A stretch of 64,000 bases of DNA from Chryseobacterium capnotolerans (GCF_021278965.1 NZ_CP065589.1:3725001-3789000), one strand, 5' to 3'. Shown: positions 26,860 to 37,603, counted from the first letter of the stretch. Program-made: numbers and translations. Notes: generated by a model from the sequence alone, not told the origin.

Positions 26860-28701
26860 ATGGATTCGTTAAATAATATCAATGCGCTTACCCTCATATT
26901 TGCCTCTGTTCTTATTTTCGCAATAGCTTACCGCTTCTATGGTATTTTTATTGCCAATAAAGTTCTCAGACTTAATGATCAAAATATGACTCCCGCTGTA
27001 GAATTTGCAGACGGTAAAGATTATGTAGCGACTAACAAAAATGTACTCTTTGGACATCATTTTGCAGCTATTGCAGCGGCTGGACCATTGGTGGGACCTG
27101 TTCTCGCTGCACAGTTCGGATATCTTCCCGGCGCGCTATGGATTCTGATAGGCTGTGTACTGGGAGGTGGAGTTCATGATATGGTTGTCCTTTTTGCTTC
27201 CGTGAGACACAAAGGACAAAGCCTTGCTACTATTGCATCAAAAGAAATTGGGAAAGCAACAGGAACAGTAGCAGGTTTTGCGATCCTATTTATCCTGGTT
27301 CTGACGCTGGCTGGGCTATCTCTGGCATGCATCAATGCAATGCATGAAGCTTCATGGTCTCTTTTTACCGTAGTGATTACCATGCCTATTGCCATCATTA
27401 TGGGACTGATTATGCGTTATAAAAAGAACAGTGTTCTGTTTGCAAGTATCTTAGGCGGTATTCTGTTGATTGCCGGAATTATCGGAGGTCATGGGCTGAT
27501 GCAGAATCCAACTATGAATAATTTATTCTCATGGAATATTAAAACAATTTCCATCGCCATTCCTTTATATGGCTTTATTGCTTCTGTATTACCAGTATGG
27601 CTTCTTTTAGTTCCAAGGGATTACCTTTCCACTTATTTGAAAATAGGAACTATTATTATGCTGGCTATCGGGGTAATTGTTATACATCCTACTGTACAGA
27701 TGCCTGCTATCACAGCTTTTGTAAATGGTGGAGGTCCCATTATAGGAGGACCGGTACTTCCTTTTATTTTTATTGTCATTGCCTGTGGAGCGATTTCCGG
27801 ATTCCATGCTGTGATTGCTACGGGGACTACTCCAAAAATGCTGAATAAAGAAAGAGAAATTCTTTTTGTAGGCTACGGGGCCATGCTTGTAGAAGGTTTT
27901 GTAGCGTTAATGGCACTTATTGCAGCCTGTACATTGATGCCGGGAGATTATTTTGCCATCAATACCCCCAAGGAGGCTTATGATTCATTCCTTGCCACTC
28001 ATCCTTCTCTACACGGCGTAGATATAGATTATTACTCTCAAAAAATAGGAATTGACCTCTATGGCAGAACAGGAGGTGCCGTATCTCTTGCGGTGGGGAT
28101 GGCGCATATCTTCAATAAAATCCCATATATGGATCAGCTGACGGCCTATTGGTATAATTTCGCGATTATGTTTGAGGCTGTGTTTATCCTTACTGCAATT
28201 GATGCAGGAACAAGGGTGGGACGTTTCTTTCTACAGGAAATGCTGGGATCCGTAGTTCCAAAATTTAATGATAAAAACTGGATTCCCGGAATCATTATCA
28301 GCAGTCTTCTTTTCACTTTTGCCTGGGGATATCTGGTGTATACAGGTAACGTAAACAGTATCTGGCCGTTATTCGGAATCAGTAATCAACTATTGGCAGC
28401 CTGTGGACTTATTGTCTGCACAACGATGCTGATAAGAATGAACAGGGGAAAATATGCATTATGTTCAGCTATTCCCGGCGTGTTTATGGCCATTATTACA
28501 TTCTGGGCCGGTTATATTCAGGTAACTTCTATTTATATTCCCAAAGGACAGTATTTGCTTGCTGCATTAGCGGCGACAGCAATGGTCCTTATGCTTATTG
28601 TATTTATAGGAGCCTTTAGAAAATGGTATCAGTTACTGCAAATTAACAAAACAGAAATTGATCATTATGGAGAACCGGTGAAAGAGCTGGTAGAGAGATA
28701 A
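26860..28701 (+). CDS. cstA: Carbon-starvation protein CstA-like transporter
   Basis: 613 residues with about 16-18 membrane helices. Family text is plain: N-A-L-T-L-I-F-A-S-V-L at the N-terminus, F-G-H-H-F-A-A-I-A-A-A-G-P-L-V-G-P, H-D-M-V-V-L-F-A-S-V-R-H, and Q-L-L-A-A-C-G-L near the end. CstA proteins take up peptides or pyruvate in starvation. The 194-bp upstream gap is A/T-rich with no clear regulator site; the thiamine riboswitch follows downstream. Confidence 0.92.
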   Translation: MDSLNNINALTLIFASVLIFAIAYRFYGIFIANKVLRLNDQNMTPAVEFADGKDYVATNKNVLFGHHFAAIAAAGPLVGPVLAAQFGYLPGALWILIGCVLGGGVHDMVVLFASVRHKGQSLATIASKEIGKATGTVAGFAILFILVLTLAGLSLACINAMHEASWSLFTVVITMPIAIIMGLIMRYKKNSVLFASILGGILLIAGIIGGHGLMQNPTMNNLFSWNIKTISIAIPLYGFIASVLPVWLLLVPRDYLSTYLKIGTIIMLAIGVIVIHPTVQMPAITAFVNGGGPIIGGPVLPFIFIVIACGAISGFHAVIATGTTPKMLNKEREILFVGYGAMLVEGFVALMALIAACTLMPGDYFAINTPKEAYDSFLATHPSLHGVDIDYYSQKIGIDLYGRTGGAVSLAVGMAHIFNKIPYMDQLTAYWYNFAIMFEAVFILTAIDAGTRVGRFFLQEMLGSVVPKFNDKNWIPGIIISSLLFTFAWGYLVYTGNVNSIWPLFGISNQLLAACGLIVCTTMLIRMNRGKYALCSAIPGVFMAIITFWAGYIQVTSIYIPKGQYLLAALAATAMVLMLIVFIGAFRKWYQLLQINKTEIDHYGEPVKELVER

Positions 28702-28761
28702 TATACTTTCTACAAAATCTGTTAAAGGTTTTTGCTTCCTCTTATAATTTTTATACATTTG

Positions 28762-28845
28762 TTTTGCTTTAGGGGTATTCTGAAAAGAATTGAGAGAGTC
28801 CCTTTGAACCTGATACGGCTTATACCGACGTAGGGAAAAGCAAAA
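28762..28845 (+). promoter_or_regulatory. TPP riboswitch controlling the thiamine salvage operon
   Basis: The hallmark ACCTGATACGGCTTATACCG is followed by ACGTAGGGAA at 28808-28837, and GGGGTATTCTGAAAA...TTGAGAGAG supplies the CUGAGA-type half (28772-28797) with a short insertion. The closing P1 helix TTTTGCTTT/AAAGCAAAA (28762-28770 with 28837-28845) is perfect. It lies 70 bp before thiM. In Bacteroidetes TPP elements act on translation or termination; no clear terminator follows here, so translational control is inferred. Confidence 0.93.
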
Positions 28846-28914
28846 TGACATGATTTCTTGATGTCTTTTGTTTCGGATTTTTTCCTAAAGCTATTTTTAT
28901 TTTTAATCATAACA

Positions 28915-29712
28915 ATGGAAAAAAATCTTTGGGAACAAGTTCAACTTGTACGACAAAAGTCTCCCCTTGTTCATAATATAACCAACTATGTGGTCATGAA
29001 CAATACAGCCAATGCACTTTTGGCTGCAGGAGCTTCTCCGATTATGGCACACGCCCACTCTGAAATCAAAGACATGATCAATATAGCCCATTCGGTAGTT
29101 ATTAATATTGGTACTCTCGATGAATACTGGGCTGAATCTATGCTTATAGCTGCTGAAACTGCTGAAACTTACCATAAACCATGGATACTTGATCCGGTAG
29201 GTGCAGGAGCGACTCCTTTTCGCGATCAGATATTGCATCAGCTGTTACAATTCCATCCTACAGTAATAAGAGGTAATGCTTCTGAGATTATCGCACTCGC
29301 TAAAACCAATACAACAGCAACCAAAGGTGTAGACAGCACCGCAGCAAGTAATGATGCTGTTTATGCCGCACAAATCCTGGTTAATCAATACAACACGATT
29401 GTATGTATTTCGGGCGAAACAGATATTATTCTGAGCCAAGATCAATCTATACAGATCAAAAACGGACATCCTCTCATGACCAAAGTAACAGGCCTGGGAT
29501 GTTCTGCAACGGCATTAATCGGAGCATTTATGGGGATTACAGAAGATAAGGTAACGGGTACTGCCGCTGCAATGTCATTATTGGGAATAGCAGGCGAACT
29601 GGCTGTTCGTGAGAGTAAAGGTCCGGGCAGTCTTCAGCTTCATTTGATTGATAAACTCTACAACATTACGGAAGAAGAATTTACCAGCCATTTAAAAATT
29701 GAAAAATCATGA
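28915..29712 (+). CDS. thiM: Hydroxyethylthiazole kinase
   Basis: 265 residues from ATG 28915 (M-E-K-N-L-W-E-Q); the ATG at 28858 would extend into the leader with a hydrophobic stretch that is not part of the family. It phosphorylates hydroxyethylthiazole for thiamine salvage. Seen: V-H-N-I-T-N-Y-V-V-M-N near the start, D-P-V-G-A-G-A-T, I-R-G-N-A-S-E-I and the ATP-binding G-L-G-C-S-A-T. Stop and next start overlap (ATGA), so thiE follows coupled. Confidence 0.93.
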   Translation: MEKNLWEQVQLVRQKSPLVHNITNYVVMNNTANALLAAGASPIMAHAHSEIKDMINIAHSVVINIGTLDEYWAESMLIAAETAETYHKPWILDPVGAGATPFRDQILHQLLQFHPTVIRGNASEIIALAKTNTTATKGVDSTAASNDAVYAAQILVNQYNTIVCISGETDIILSQDQSIQIKNGHPLMTKVTGLGCSATALIGAFMGITEDKVTGTAAAMSLLGIAGELAVRESKGPGSLQLHLIDKLYNITEEEFTSHLKIEKS

Positions 29713-30343
29713 GTATAAATACTTTTCCTTACTCATTATATCTGGTAATTTCTGAAGCAGATTGTATGGGGAAAAACTTTCTGGAAGTTGCAGAACAGGC
29801 GATCTTAGGAGGAGTGGACATGATACAGCTTCGTGAAAAAAAGACAGCACTGAGGTATTCCTTCAAAAGGCCCTACAGCTTATAGAAATTACAGATAAAT
29901 ATGGCATTCCTCTTATCATCAACGATAATATTACCGTTACTGAAAAACTAAATCCAGCGGGAATACATGTTGGAAACAGCGATGCAACTCCTCAAGATTT
30001 AAGACAACGGCCTTTGATCGGGAATAAAATAATTGGCTATTCAATAGAACACCTGGATCAGCTTTACAACGAACAAACTACAGTTGCTGACTACCTGGGA
30101 ATAAGCCCTGTTTTCAAAACAAAAACTAAAACAGATACTGTTAAAGAATGGGGATTGGAAGGCATTACTCAAATCAGGCAGATTACGAAAAAGCCTTTGG
30201 TCGCAATAGGAAATATTCACCTTGAAAACGCTAGAGCTGTCATCAGCGCCGGAGCAGACTGTCTTGCTGTAGTTTCTGCTATATGCAGTGCTGCCGATCC
30301 TCAAAAAGCAGCATATGAATTAAAAAATGAAATTGTAAAATGA
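29709..30343 (+). pseudogene. thiE: Thiamine-phosphate synthase, frame broken by one base
   Basis: A 211-residue ThiE that joins the thiazole and pyrimidine phosphates. The first frame covers Y-S-L-Y-L-V-I-S-E and G-G-V-D-M-I-Q-L-R-E-K-K; the second covers Y-G-I-P-L-I-I-N-D-N, G-I-H-V-G-N-S-D, A-I-G-N-I-H and A-G-A-D-C-L-A-V-V-S-A-I. The break is in the A7 run at 29836-29842; eight A restore R-E-K-K-D-S-T-E-V-F-L-Q-K. Length and both ATGA overlaps fit an intact gene, so a sequencing error is likely. Confidence 0.88.
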
Positions 30344-31173
30344 AAAAATACAAATACCCTTCAGTATTAACTATTGCAGGTTTCGACGGAAGCGGCGGTG
30401 CCGGCATTCAGGCTGATATTAAAACAGCTTCTGCTTTAGGCTGTTTTTCAACATCAGTGTTAACGGCTTTGCCTGTACAAAATACACAAGGAGTACGAAA
30501 AATATATCCTATTCCTGTAGAAGCTGTTGCTGATCAAATAAAAGCAATTCTGGACGACATTGTTCCTGATGCTATAAAAATAGGAATGGTTCATACGCCT
30601 CAACTTGTAGAGACCATTGTTTCCACATTAGCAGTATACCCTAAAATACCTATTGTCTTTGACCCTGTAATGGTTGCTACCAGTGGACACCGTTTAATTG
30701 AAGATGAAACCATCACAGCACTCACTACATCACTTTTTCCCATTGCAGATGTCATCACTCCCAATATGGATGAAGCTTCCATTTTAGCTGATATGAAAGT
30801 AGAAACGCTGGAAGATTTATACACTGCCGGAAAAAAGATCAAAAAACTGGGTTGTAAAACAATTCTCCTTAAAGGCGGTCATCAGGAAACCTCAACCATT
30901 ACCTCCCTCTTCTATGATGAACACGAGAATTTTCATTCTTTTGAAACAATAAAATTGAATACCAATAATACCCACGGTTCAGGCTGTACACTTTCATCTG
31001 CCATTGCTTCCTATATTGCTCACGGCAAATCACTTTATGAAGCAGTTTCTCTGGGACAGCAATATATCTACCAAGCCATAGAAAACGGAATAGATGTGCA
31101 GACAGGTCATGGAAACGGACCGTTGAACCACTTTTTTAATCCTCAAAAACTTATCAAAAATGAAATGGAGTGA
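30340..31173 (+). CDS. thiD: Hydroxymethylpyrimidine (phosphate) kinase
   Basis: 277 residues. It phosphorylates HMP and HMP-phosphate. Motifs: A-G-F-D-G-S-G-G-A-G-I-Q-A-D at the N-terminus, D-P-V-M-V-A-T-S-G, T-P-N-M-D-E-A and the anion-hole G-S-G-C-T-L-S-S-A-I-A-S. The start codon overlaps the thiE stop, and the gene overlaps the next one by 14 bp. Third gene of the TPP-controlled operon. Confidence 0.93.
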   Translation: MKKYKYPSVLTIAGFDGSGGAGIQADIKTASALGCFSTSVLTALPVQNTQGVRKIYPIPVEAVADQIKAILDDIVPDAIKIGMVHTPQLVETIVSTLAVYPKIPIVFDPVMVATSGHRLIEDETITALTTSLFPIADVITPNMDEASILADMKVETLEDLYTAGKKIKKLGCKTILLKGGHQETSTITSLFYDEHENFHSFETIKLNTNNTHGSGCTLSSAIASYIAHGKSLYEAVSLGQQYIYQAIENGIDVQTGHGNGPLNHFFNPQKLIKNEME

Positions 31174-31809
31174 ATCAACCTGGAATGATATACAAGAATG
31201 CTATCAGTCTATCCTGAATATGCCTTTTATCAAAGAATTATCAGCGGGCAGCTTACCACAGGAAAAATTCCGTTTTTATATGGCTCAGGATTCTTTATAT
31301 CTGGAACACTTTGGAAGAACACTTTCCCTTATTGCAGCAAAGATCCCTGATCTTCAGGATGTACTTACTTTTATGCGTTTTGCAGAAAATACGATCGTTG
31401 TAGAAAATGCTCTGCATGAATCATACTTCAAAGACTTTGGGGTGACTGATAAAGGAATTTTACAACCGGTATGCCATCATTACATTCACTTTCTGAGAAG
31501 TACTGCAGCTCTGGAATCGGTGGAAATTGCTGTTGCTGCTGTCCTCCCTTGTTTCTGGATTTACCGTGAAGTTGGAAATTATATTTACGAGATTCAAAAT
31601 ACGGTGAACAACCCGTATGAAAAATGGATTGCCACGTATGCCGGAGAAGAATTTTCAATAGCAGTGGATGAAGCCATTGCCATCTGCAATAAAATAGCTG
31701 AAAATAGTACCGAAGAAACCAGAAAAAAATGACAGAAGCCTTTATCACGGCATCAAGAATGGAGTATCAATTCTGGGAAGCGGCCTATGATTTGAAGACC
31801 TGGAAGTAA
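31160..31809 (+). pseudogene. tenA: TenA family thiaminase II-like protein, frame shifted near the end
   Basis: A TenA protein of about 216 residues that salvages pyrimidine by hydrolysing thiamine breakdown products. Visible: F-R-F-Y-M-A-Q-D-S-L-Y-L, A-V-L-P-C-F-W-I-Y (with the catalytic Cys region) and Y-A-G-E-E-F. The given frame stops at 31732; one more A in the A7 run at 31723-31729 gives M-T-E-A-F-I-T-A-S-R-M-E-Y-Q-F-W-E-A-A-Y, which holds the conserved C-terminal Glu and ends at 31809. Last gene of the operon. Confidence 0.85.
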
Positions 31810-31886
31810 GGAAGTTATTGAAATCTTTATTATTGTCTGGGGATTCTTTTAACAGATGATTCAGAATGATAGTTTTTACCATAATA

Positions 31887-31918
31887 AAAAACGGAACCTA
31901 AAAATGGGTTCCGTTTTT
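31887..31918. terminator. Bidirectional terminator
   Basis: AAAAACGGAACC pairs perfectly with GGTTCCGTTTTT, flanked by A and T, between the convergent thiamine operon and TonB-receptor gene. Confidence 0.85.
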
Positions 31919-31936
31919 TATACATCTCAATTTTGA

Positions 31937-34711
31937 TTAAAAATTGAAATTAAGTCTTGTAAACACATACCGTCCGTTCTGCCCAAATTGTGAAGTAGAG
32001 CGTGAGTAAATAAACTGATCGTTGTTACTTGAAGCTGGTAGATTTTTGGTAGGATAAATATCAAACAGATTATTAACCCCTACAGTAAGTCCTACATTTT
32101 TTGTAAACTGATAGGCCGCAGAAATATCAGTAATGATTTTATCTCCTATTGTTTGATGTTCATTAAATTCAATGATTCCATCTCCATTAGCATCAAGAAC
32201 ATCTGCTCCGGTTACTTTTCCGAAATAGGTATTTCTAAGATAGAAACTAACACCATTCCATGTAAGTGTATGGGATAAACTTGCTTTCACTCTAGGCACA
32301 GCCTCTTCCAGATAAATTCTAGATTTTTCAGAGAAATAAACTTTTTCAAGAGCTGGAGATTTCAGCAGTCCTGCAGAGTGAATTTCACCTACCTGTTTAG
32401 TCTGATTCAGGTTGATGGCAAAATTGTTATCCAGTTTTACCCCTGAAAATCTTGCATTATGAGCAATAACAATATCCAACCCTTTTGTTTCCGTATCAAT
32501 AGCATTGGTGAAAAACTGAGCGGCATTCACATTTAATTTATCAAACTCTTTTTGAGCATCAGTAGGGACATCTTTTCTTAAAAACTGATCCGTAAGAATG
32601 ATTCTGTTATCAATTTTAGTAAAATATCCGTCTGCTGTGAAGGTCAAATTCACGGATGGAATTTTATAGGTAAAACCTAAACTGGCAGATTTTGAAGTTT
32701 CCTGCTTCAGTTTTGGGATATTCAGCTGTGCGGCCAATTGAGAATCATTGCTGTATGTTCCTACTTCAAGAAGCTGACCTCCAGTAAATAATGTAGAAGT
32801 TACATTATAATAAATCTGGTGAATGGATGGTGCTCTGAACCCTGTAGATCCCGCAAACCTCACATTGAAATTAGGAGCAACCTTGATTCTTGAAGCCAAT
32901 TTATAGTTAAATGTAGATCCAAAATCTGAATAGTTTTCATATCTCGCAGCAGCATCCACCAATAACCAATTCGTAAAGTTCAATTCTACATCTGCGTAAG
33001 CTGCCAGTGACTGTCTGTTTTTGTTCACGGCATTTTCAGGTCTGAATCCACTGAATACCTGAGAACCTCCCGGAAGAGAAGCTCCAAAGAAATCTGTAGG
33101 CCGCTGGGTAGCATTGTTCCAAGGATTTCCCAAGACATCATACGTGGTATAAGATGCTTCTTCACCTGCCGTCATTTTAAAGTTTTCAAAGCGGTGTTCC
33201 CCTCCAAATGCCACATTCAATCCTTCCAGGACATCATATTTTTTAGAGAAATCTAAATTGATGGTATTTTGGGTAAACCTTAATCCACCTGCATCAAATT
33301 CATTAGGAGAAGCAAATCTTAAAGAAGTATTCCCCGTATTTCTGATATTATAGGTAAAAGAGTTCTGTCCAAAAGTATTACTAAAATCAATATTCCATCC
33401 CTCCCATTTTCCTTTAATACCTGCTGCTAATGAGATATCCTGGATGTCAGTTCCGATCTGTGGCAGATAACCATTAGGGTATAAACCTGTAAAAGTTCTG
33501 CTTTCTCTCGGTCTTCTGTAAAATCCTCCGGAAACACCATGTCTTAAACTATATCCACCAAAAGTATACACTTTCCAGTTATCACTTACAGGAACCTCAG
33601 CATTAATGAAAAGCTGGTGGTTATTAAGCTTAGACTGACCCACCTGCATGTTAAAATCTTTTCTGGTAAGGCCTCTGTATGCCAATTCCTGATCAGTAAC
33701 ATCAAAATTTAATAAAGACTGAAGTCCTTTCTGAATAACATTTCCTGCCCCATCTTTTATATCCTGAATAGTAGTGGCTCCCTGTATACCAGCCAATTGG
33801 CCAGGAGTAAAATAGTTTACCCCTTGAGCATACTGATGAACATAATCGATAATCTGCTGCGAATTGGGAGTATTATTGATATTACTAAACAGAGAAGAAA
33901 GGTTCACACCATCTTTCAATGCACGCTGCTCGATAGCGTTATAAGCATTATAGATTGCGCCTGATTCTGTTCCTGCTCTATACGTTGGATTTCTGAACTG
34001 TGAGGACCAGGTGATATTGAAAAAACCGCCTTTCGTTCCGATTTTATTCCCATAGTTCAGGTCTAACTGAATATTCTGTCCGTCAAAATTTCCGGTATGG
34101 TCATTGGCTGCAGGCGTTAAATTTCCACCATAGCTGATCTGGCCGGTTAGTTTTCCGGTATCTCTTTTTAATTCAAGATTCATTACCCCTGCGATGGCAT
34201 CCGAACCATATTGTGCGGCAGCTCCATCTCTTAAGACTTCTATTCTATTCAGAGCAAAGGAAGGAATAGCATTCAAATCGGTTCCTACAGTTCCTCTTCC
34301 CGGTGTTCCGTTGACATTGACCAATGCAGAAGTATGTCTTCTTTTTCCGTTAACCAATACCAATACCTGGTCTGGCCCCAGTCCTCTCAGCTGGGCCGGA
34401 TCCAAATGATCTGTTCCATCAGAATTGGTTTGAACGGTAGAGGTAAAAGAAGGCGCAATGGCATTCAGAATTTGTCCGATATTAGACTGTGGAAGTACCA
34501 CAGAAGCTTCCTTCAGGTTGAATACATCTACAGGAACCGGACTATCAGCTTTTGATCTTGCACCTGCTCTGGATCCCAGGATAACAACTTCTTCTACTTT
34601 ATTGGTTTGAGTACTGTCTTTTTTTGTATTGCTGTCTTTCTCTTGTCCATAGGTAAAAACTCCCAGAAAAAAGAGAACAGAAGCAGAAAGAATAGTTTTT
34701 TTATTTCTCAT
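31937..34711 (-). CDS. TonB-dependent outer-membrane receptor (large)
   Basis: 924 residues. A signal peptide (MRNKKTILSASVLFFLGVFTYGQ) precedes a TonB-box-like V-E-E-V-V-I-L-G-S-R. The plug is intact (Q-L-R-G-L-G-P-D-Q-V-L-V-L-V-N-G-K-R and V-L-R-D-G-A-A-A-Q-Y-G-S-D-A-I), then a long barrel ending F-T-R-L-N-F-N-F. The form resembles the vitamin or iron-chelate receptor class; the ligand is unknown. Its position opposite the thiamine genes might suggest thiamine, but it has no riboswitch and is transcribed separately, so I do not claim it. Confidence 0.9.
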   Translation of the reverse strand: MRNKKTILSASVLFFLGVFTYGQEKDSNTKKDSTQTNKVEEVVILGSRAGARSKADSPVPVDVFNLKEASVVLPQSNIGQILNAIAPSFTSTVQTNSDGTDHLDPAQLRGLGPDQVLVLVNGKRRHTSALVNVNGTPGRGTVGTDLNAIPSFALNRIEVLRDGAAAQYGSDAIAGVMNLELKRDTGKLTGQISYGGNLTPAANDHTGNFDGQNIQLDLNYGNKIGTKGGFFNITWSSQFRNPTYRAGTESGAIYNAYNAIEQRALKDGVNLSSLFSNINNTPNSQQIIDYVHQYAQGVNYFTPGQLAGIQGATTIQDIKDGAGNVIQKGLQSLLNFDVTDQELAYRGLTRKDFNMQVGQSKLNNHQLFINAEVPVSDNWKVYTFGGYSLRHGVSGGFYRRPRESRTFTGLYPNGYLPQIGTDIQDISLAAGIKGKWEGWNIDFSNTFGQNSFTYNIRNTGNTSLRFASPNEFDAGGLRFTQNTINLDFSKKYDVLEGLNVAFGGEHRFENFKMTAGEEASYTTYDVLGNPWNNATQRPTDFFGASLPGGSQVFSGFRPENAVNKNRQSLAAYADVELNFTNWLLVDAAARYENYSDFGSTFNYKLASRIKVAPNFNVRFAGSTGFRAPSIHQIYYNVTSTLFTGGQLLEVGTYSNDSQLAAQLNIPKLKQETSKSASLGFTYKIPSVNLTFTADGYFTKIDNRIILTDQFLRKDVPTDAQKEFDKLNVNAAQFFTNAIDTETKGLDIVIAHNARFSGVKLDNNFAINLNQTKQVGEIHSAGLLKSPALEKVYFSEKSRIYLEEAVPRVKASLSHTLTWNGVSFYLRNTYFGKVTGADVLDANGDGIIEFNEHQTIGDKIITDISAAYQFTKNVGLTVGVNNLFDIYPTKNLPASSNNDQFIYSRSTSQFGQNGRYVFTRLNFNF

Positions 34712-34886
34712 ATCATTTCGTCAATTTGATTAGATATTCATGTTTTTTGCAGGTGCAAATGTAAAACATATTAATTAGTCTACAAAATCAATAGACTTTG
34801 TTTTTGTAAAAAATGATCATCGTTTCTTTCTATCCCTTATTTAAAATTACTATTTTTTTAAATACATGGCAGCAATTCCCAATAAA

Positions 34887-34917
34887 AAAACGGTTCCATT
34901 TTTTATGGAACCGTTTT
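34887..34917 (-). terminator. Terminator of the helicase gene
   Basis: AAAACGGTTCCAT pairs with ATGGAACCGTTTT and reads into a T-rich run on the minus strand, 43 bp beyond the corrected helicase stop at 34960. Confidence 0.7.
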
Positions 34918-34959
34918 AAATTTTTATAAAATAGATCTCCGTTTGAGAAACTTTTAGGA

Positions 34960-37292
34960 TTAAATTTTTGTAAGCTTAGCGTACTTCAGAATAAGATTCT
35001 TTTCACCTTCATGCATGAATACCACCTTTGCTTTGATATTCTGAGGATCTGTACCATCCAGGAAAGTAACCTCTCCAATCCCGAAACGATCATGTCTCAC
35101 TTTATCCCCTACTTCAATATCCTGAGAAGAAGCTCCGCTAGGATTGATGATTTTGGCCGTGCTTACCGGTTTCAGTTTTCTTACTTCCTGAGCAGGTTTC
35201 GCATTATCTTCCCCTCTGTTAAGCGTCTTTTTTCTACCTTTTTGAAAGATTTTATTTCTGACGGATGTTCATCAAAAATATTGGATTTCACCCCTGAGTT
35301 ATTGATAAATCTTTTCTCCATCGCAGGATTAAGAAATTCAATATACTCGTCATCAATCTCACTCAGGAATCGTGATGGTTCTGCATCTGTAATTTTCCCC
35401 CACTGAAAACGGGAAATGGCATAGGAAAAGAACACCTGTTTTTCTGCTCTGGTTAATGCTACATAAAACAAGCGTCTCTCTTCTTCAAGATCTTCTCTGG
35501 TGGCCGAACTCATAAAGCTTGGGAAAAGGTTTTCTTCAAGGCCTACCAGGTGAACTACCGGGAATTCAAGACCTTTGGAAAGGTGAATAGTCATTAATGA
35601 AACCATATCATCTTCCAGTTCCTTATCCTGAGTATCTGCAGAAAGTGCAATATTTTCAAGGAAATTGGAAAGACTCGGATCTCCATCTTCCAGCTGTATC
35701 TGCTCTTCAATAAACCCTTGCATAGAATTCATTAATTCCTGAACGTTTTCTACTCTTGAGATCCCTTCCGGAGTCTGATCATCTTTCAAAAACTTGATCA
35801 GACCACTTCGTTTAGCTACTTCCATAGCCACACTGTAAGCCGTTTCTGTTTTTAACAATACCTGAAATGCCTTGATCATAGACCAGAAATCATTCAGTTT
35901 GTTTAAAACGCCATTATTAAGTCCTAGCTGAGGAGCATACATGGGTAGGTTATCAAGAACTTTTGATACGGCAATATTTTGAGCATCCGCAAAAACGATC
36001 AATTTATTCTGTGTAGTTTCTCCAATTCCTCGGGTAGGATAATTAATGATTCTCATCAATGCTTCCGAATCATTTTCATTGATTAAAAGTCGCAGATAAC
36101 CAATTAAATCTTTAACCTCTTTTCTTTGGTAGAACGAAAGACCACCATATACCTTGTACGGAATATTTTTACGTCTCAGTGCATCTTCAAATGCTCTGGT
36201 CTGGGAGTTGGTTCTGTATAAAATAGCGAAGTCACTATATTTTCTCTGATCACGGTTACGAAGTTCCCAGATATTTCCAGCGACAAAGTTCGCTTCATCT
36301 GCATCAGAAAGGGAACGGTAAATTTTAATTTTGTCTCCCTCTTCATTATCACTGAAAACATTTTTCTTAAACTGCTGTAAGTTTTTAGCAATAACAACAT
36401 TGGCTGCATTTACAATATTCTGTGTGGAACGGTAATTTTGTTCCAAAGATACTGTAATGGCATCCGGATAATCCTTTTTAAAATTCAGGATATTATAGAT
36501 ATTGGCTCCACGGAAAGAATAAATAGACTGGGCATCATCTCCTACTACACAGATATTTTCAAACTTAGAAGCCAGTGCTTTCACAATAAGATACTGAGAG
36601 TGGTTCGTATCCTGATACTCATCTACCATGATATATCTGAATCTGTCCTGATATTTCGCCAGCACCTCAGGAAAACGAGTTAATAATTCGTTGGTCTTCA
36701 ACAACAGGTCGTCAAAGTCCATCGATCCGTTTCTGAAACATGCTTCTACATATTTTTGGTAAATCTGTCCGATAAATTTCATGTTGGCTTTTTCATCAGC
36801 TTCCATCAGTTCCGGATTGTTGAAATAAGCTTTTACCGTTATAAGATTGTTCTTGTAAGTCGAAATTCTTGCCTGAACTTTTTTAGGTTTATAAAGATCA
36901 GCATCAATATTCATATCCTTCAGTACTTTTTTAATCACATTCAGGGCATCCTGCTGATCATAAATAGTAAAATTGGAAGGATAACCCAGGAGATGAGCCT
37001 CTATTCTTAAAATTCTTGCAAAAACCGAGTGAAATGTTCCCATCCAAAGGCTTCTTGCATTACTGTCTCCTACTACCTTAGCAATACGTTCTTTCATTTC
37101 GCGCGCTGCCTTATTGGTAAAGGTAAGTGCCAGGATATTGAAAGGGTCTATTCCATTATGGATAAGGTGGGCAATACGCATGGTAAGCACACGTGTTTTT
37201 CCGGAACCAGCTCCTGCAAGTACCATCAGAGGGCCTTGTAAAGAGGTAACGGCTTCATATTGTGATTCATTGAGTCCTTTCAAATAGTCCAT
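34960..37292 (-). pseudogene. UvrD/PcrA-type DNA helicase, C-terminus shifted by one base
   Basis: A superfamily I 3'-5' helicase of about 777 residues from ATG 37292 (M-D-Y-L-K-G-L-N-E-S-Q). Motifs are complete: A-G-A-G-S-G-K-T (26-33), D-E-Y-Q-D-T-N, G-D-D-A-Q-S-I-Y, V-S-L-E-Q-N-Y-R-S and V-A-L-T-R-A-E. In the given frame it stops at 35181. One added base in the T6 run at 35228-35233 gives K-K-T-L-N-R-G-E-D-N-A and then V-G-D-K-V-R-H-D-R-F-G-I-G, the RNA-polymerase-binding Tudor-like end of PcrA, to a stop at 34960. It unwinds DNA in repair. Loss of this core gene is unlikely, so I suspect a base-calling error. Confidence 0.9.
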
Positions 37293-37603
37293 ACTGCAAA
37301 AAAATTTTGGGAACACAAAATTAAGGTATTCAGAGGAGAATTCAAATTATGAAATGTCAATAGTCAATTTTGATAGTCTGTAAAAGCTGATAAGGATAGT
37401 AAAATCACTATTGTTTTTTTGTTCAAACGATAATTTAAACGTGAATAGTCAATTCTGCTTCGCAGGTGAATAGTGAATGGCTGTAGTCTATCAAAATTGA
37501 CAAGCGAAGCGAATTAACCATTCACCACTAGCCTATCAATTTCCAACATTTTTGTAACATTTAATTCACTTTTCCTACTTATTGATAAACAATTTCTAAC
37601 TTT
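37293..37603. other. Intergenic gap carrying a dispersed repeat
   Basis: Divergent spacer between helicase and peptidase genes. Apart from CAAAATTA at 37316-37323 (a minus-strand TAATTTTG promoter element for the helicase) it consists mainly of the repeat at 37441-37526 and a partial related string at 37355-37385. No gene. Confidence 0.55.
37441..37526 (+). repeat. Dispersed intergenic repeat, copy 1
   Basis: This segment (GTGAATAGTCAATTCTGCTT...AAGCGAAGCG...) matches the reverse complement of 43411-43500 at about 80 percent by eye over roughly 85 bp, with one 1-base gap. Both copies lie between genes. Confidence 0.7.

Noticed and set aside
27597..27848. Tyr/Cys-rich frame inside cstA
   Set aside because: A shadow of the cstA reading frame; unusual composition is a by-product of the transmembrane codons.
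31937..34711. TonB receptor as thiamine transporter
   Set aside because: It is convergent with the thiamine operon, has no riboswitch and shows no specific motif; adjacency alone is not enough.
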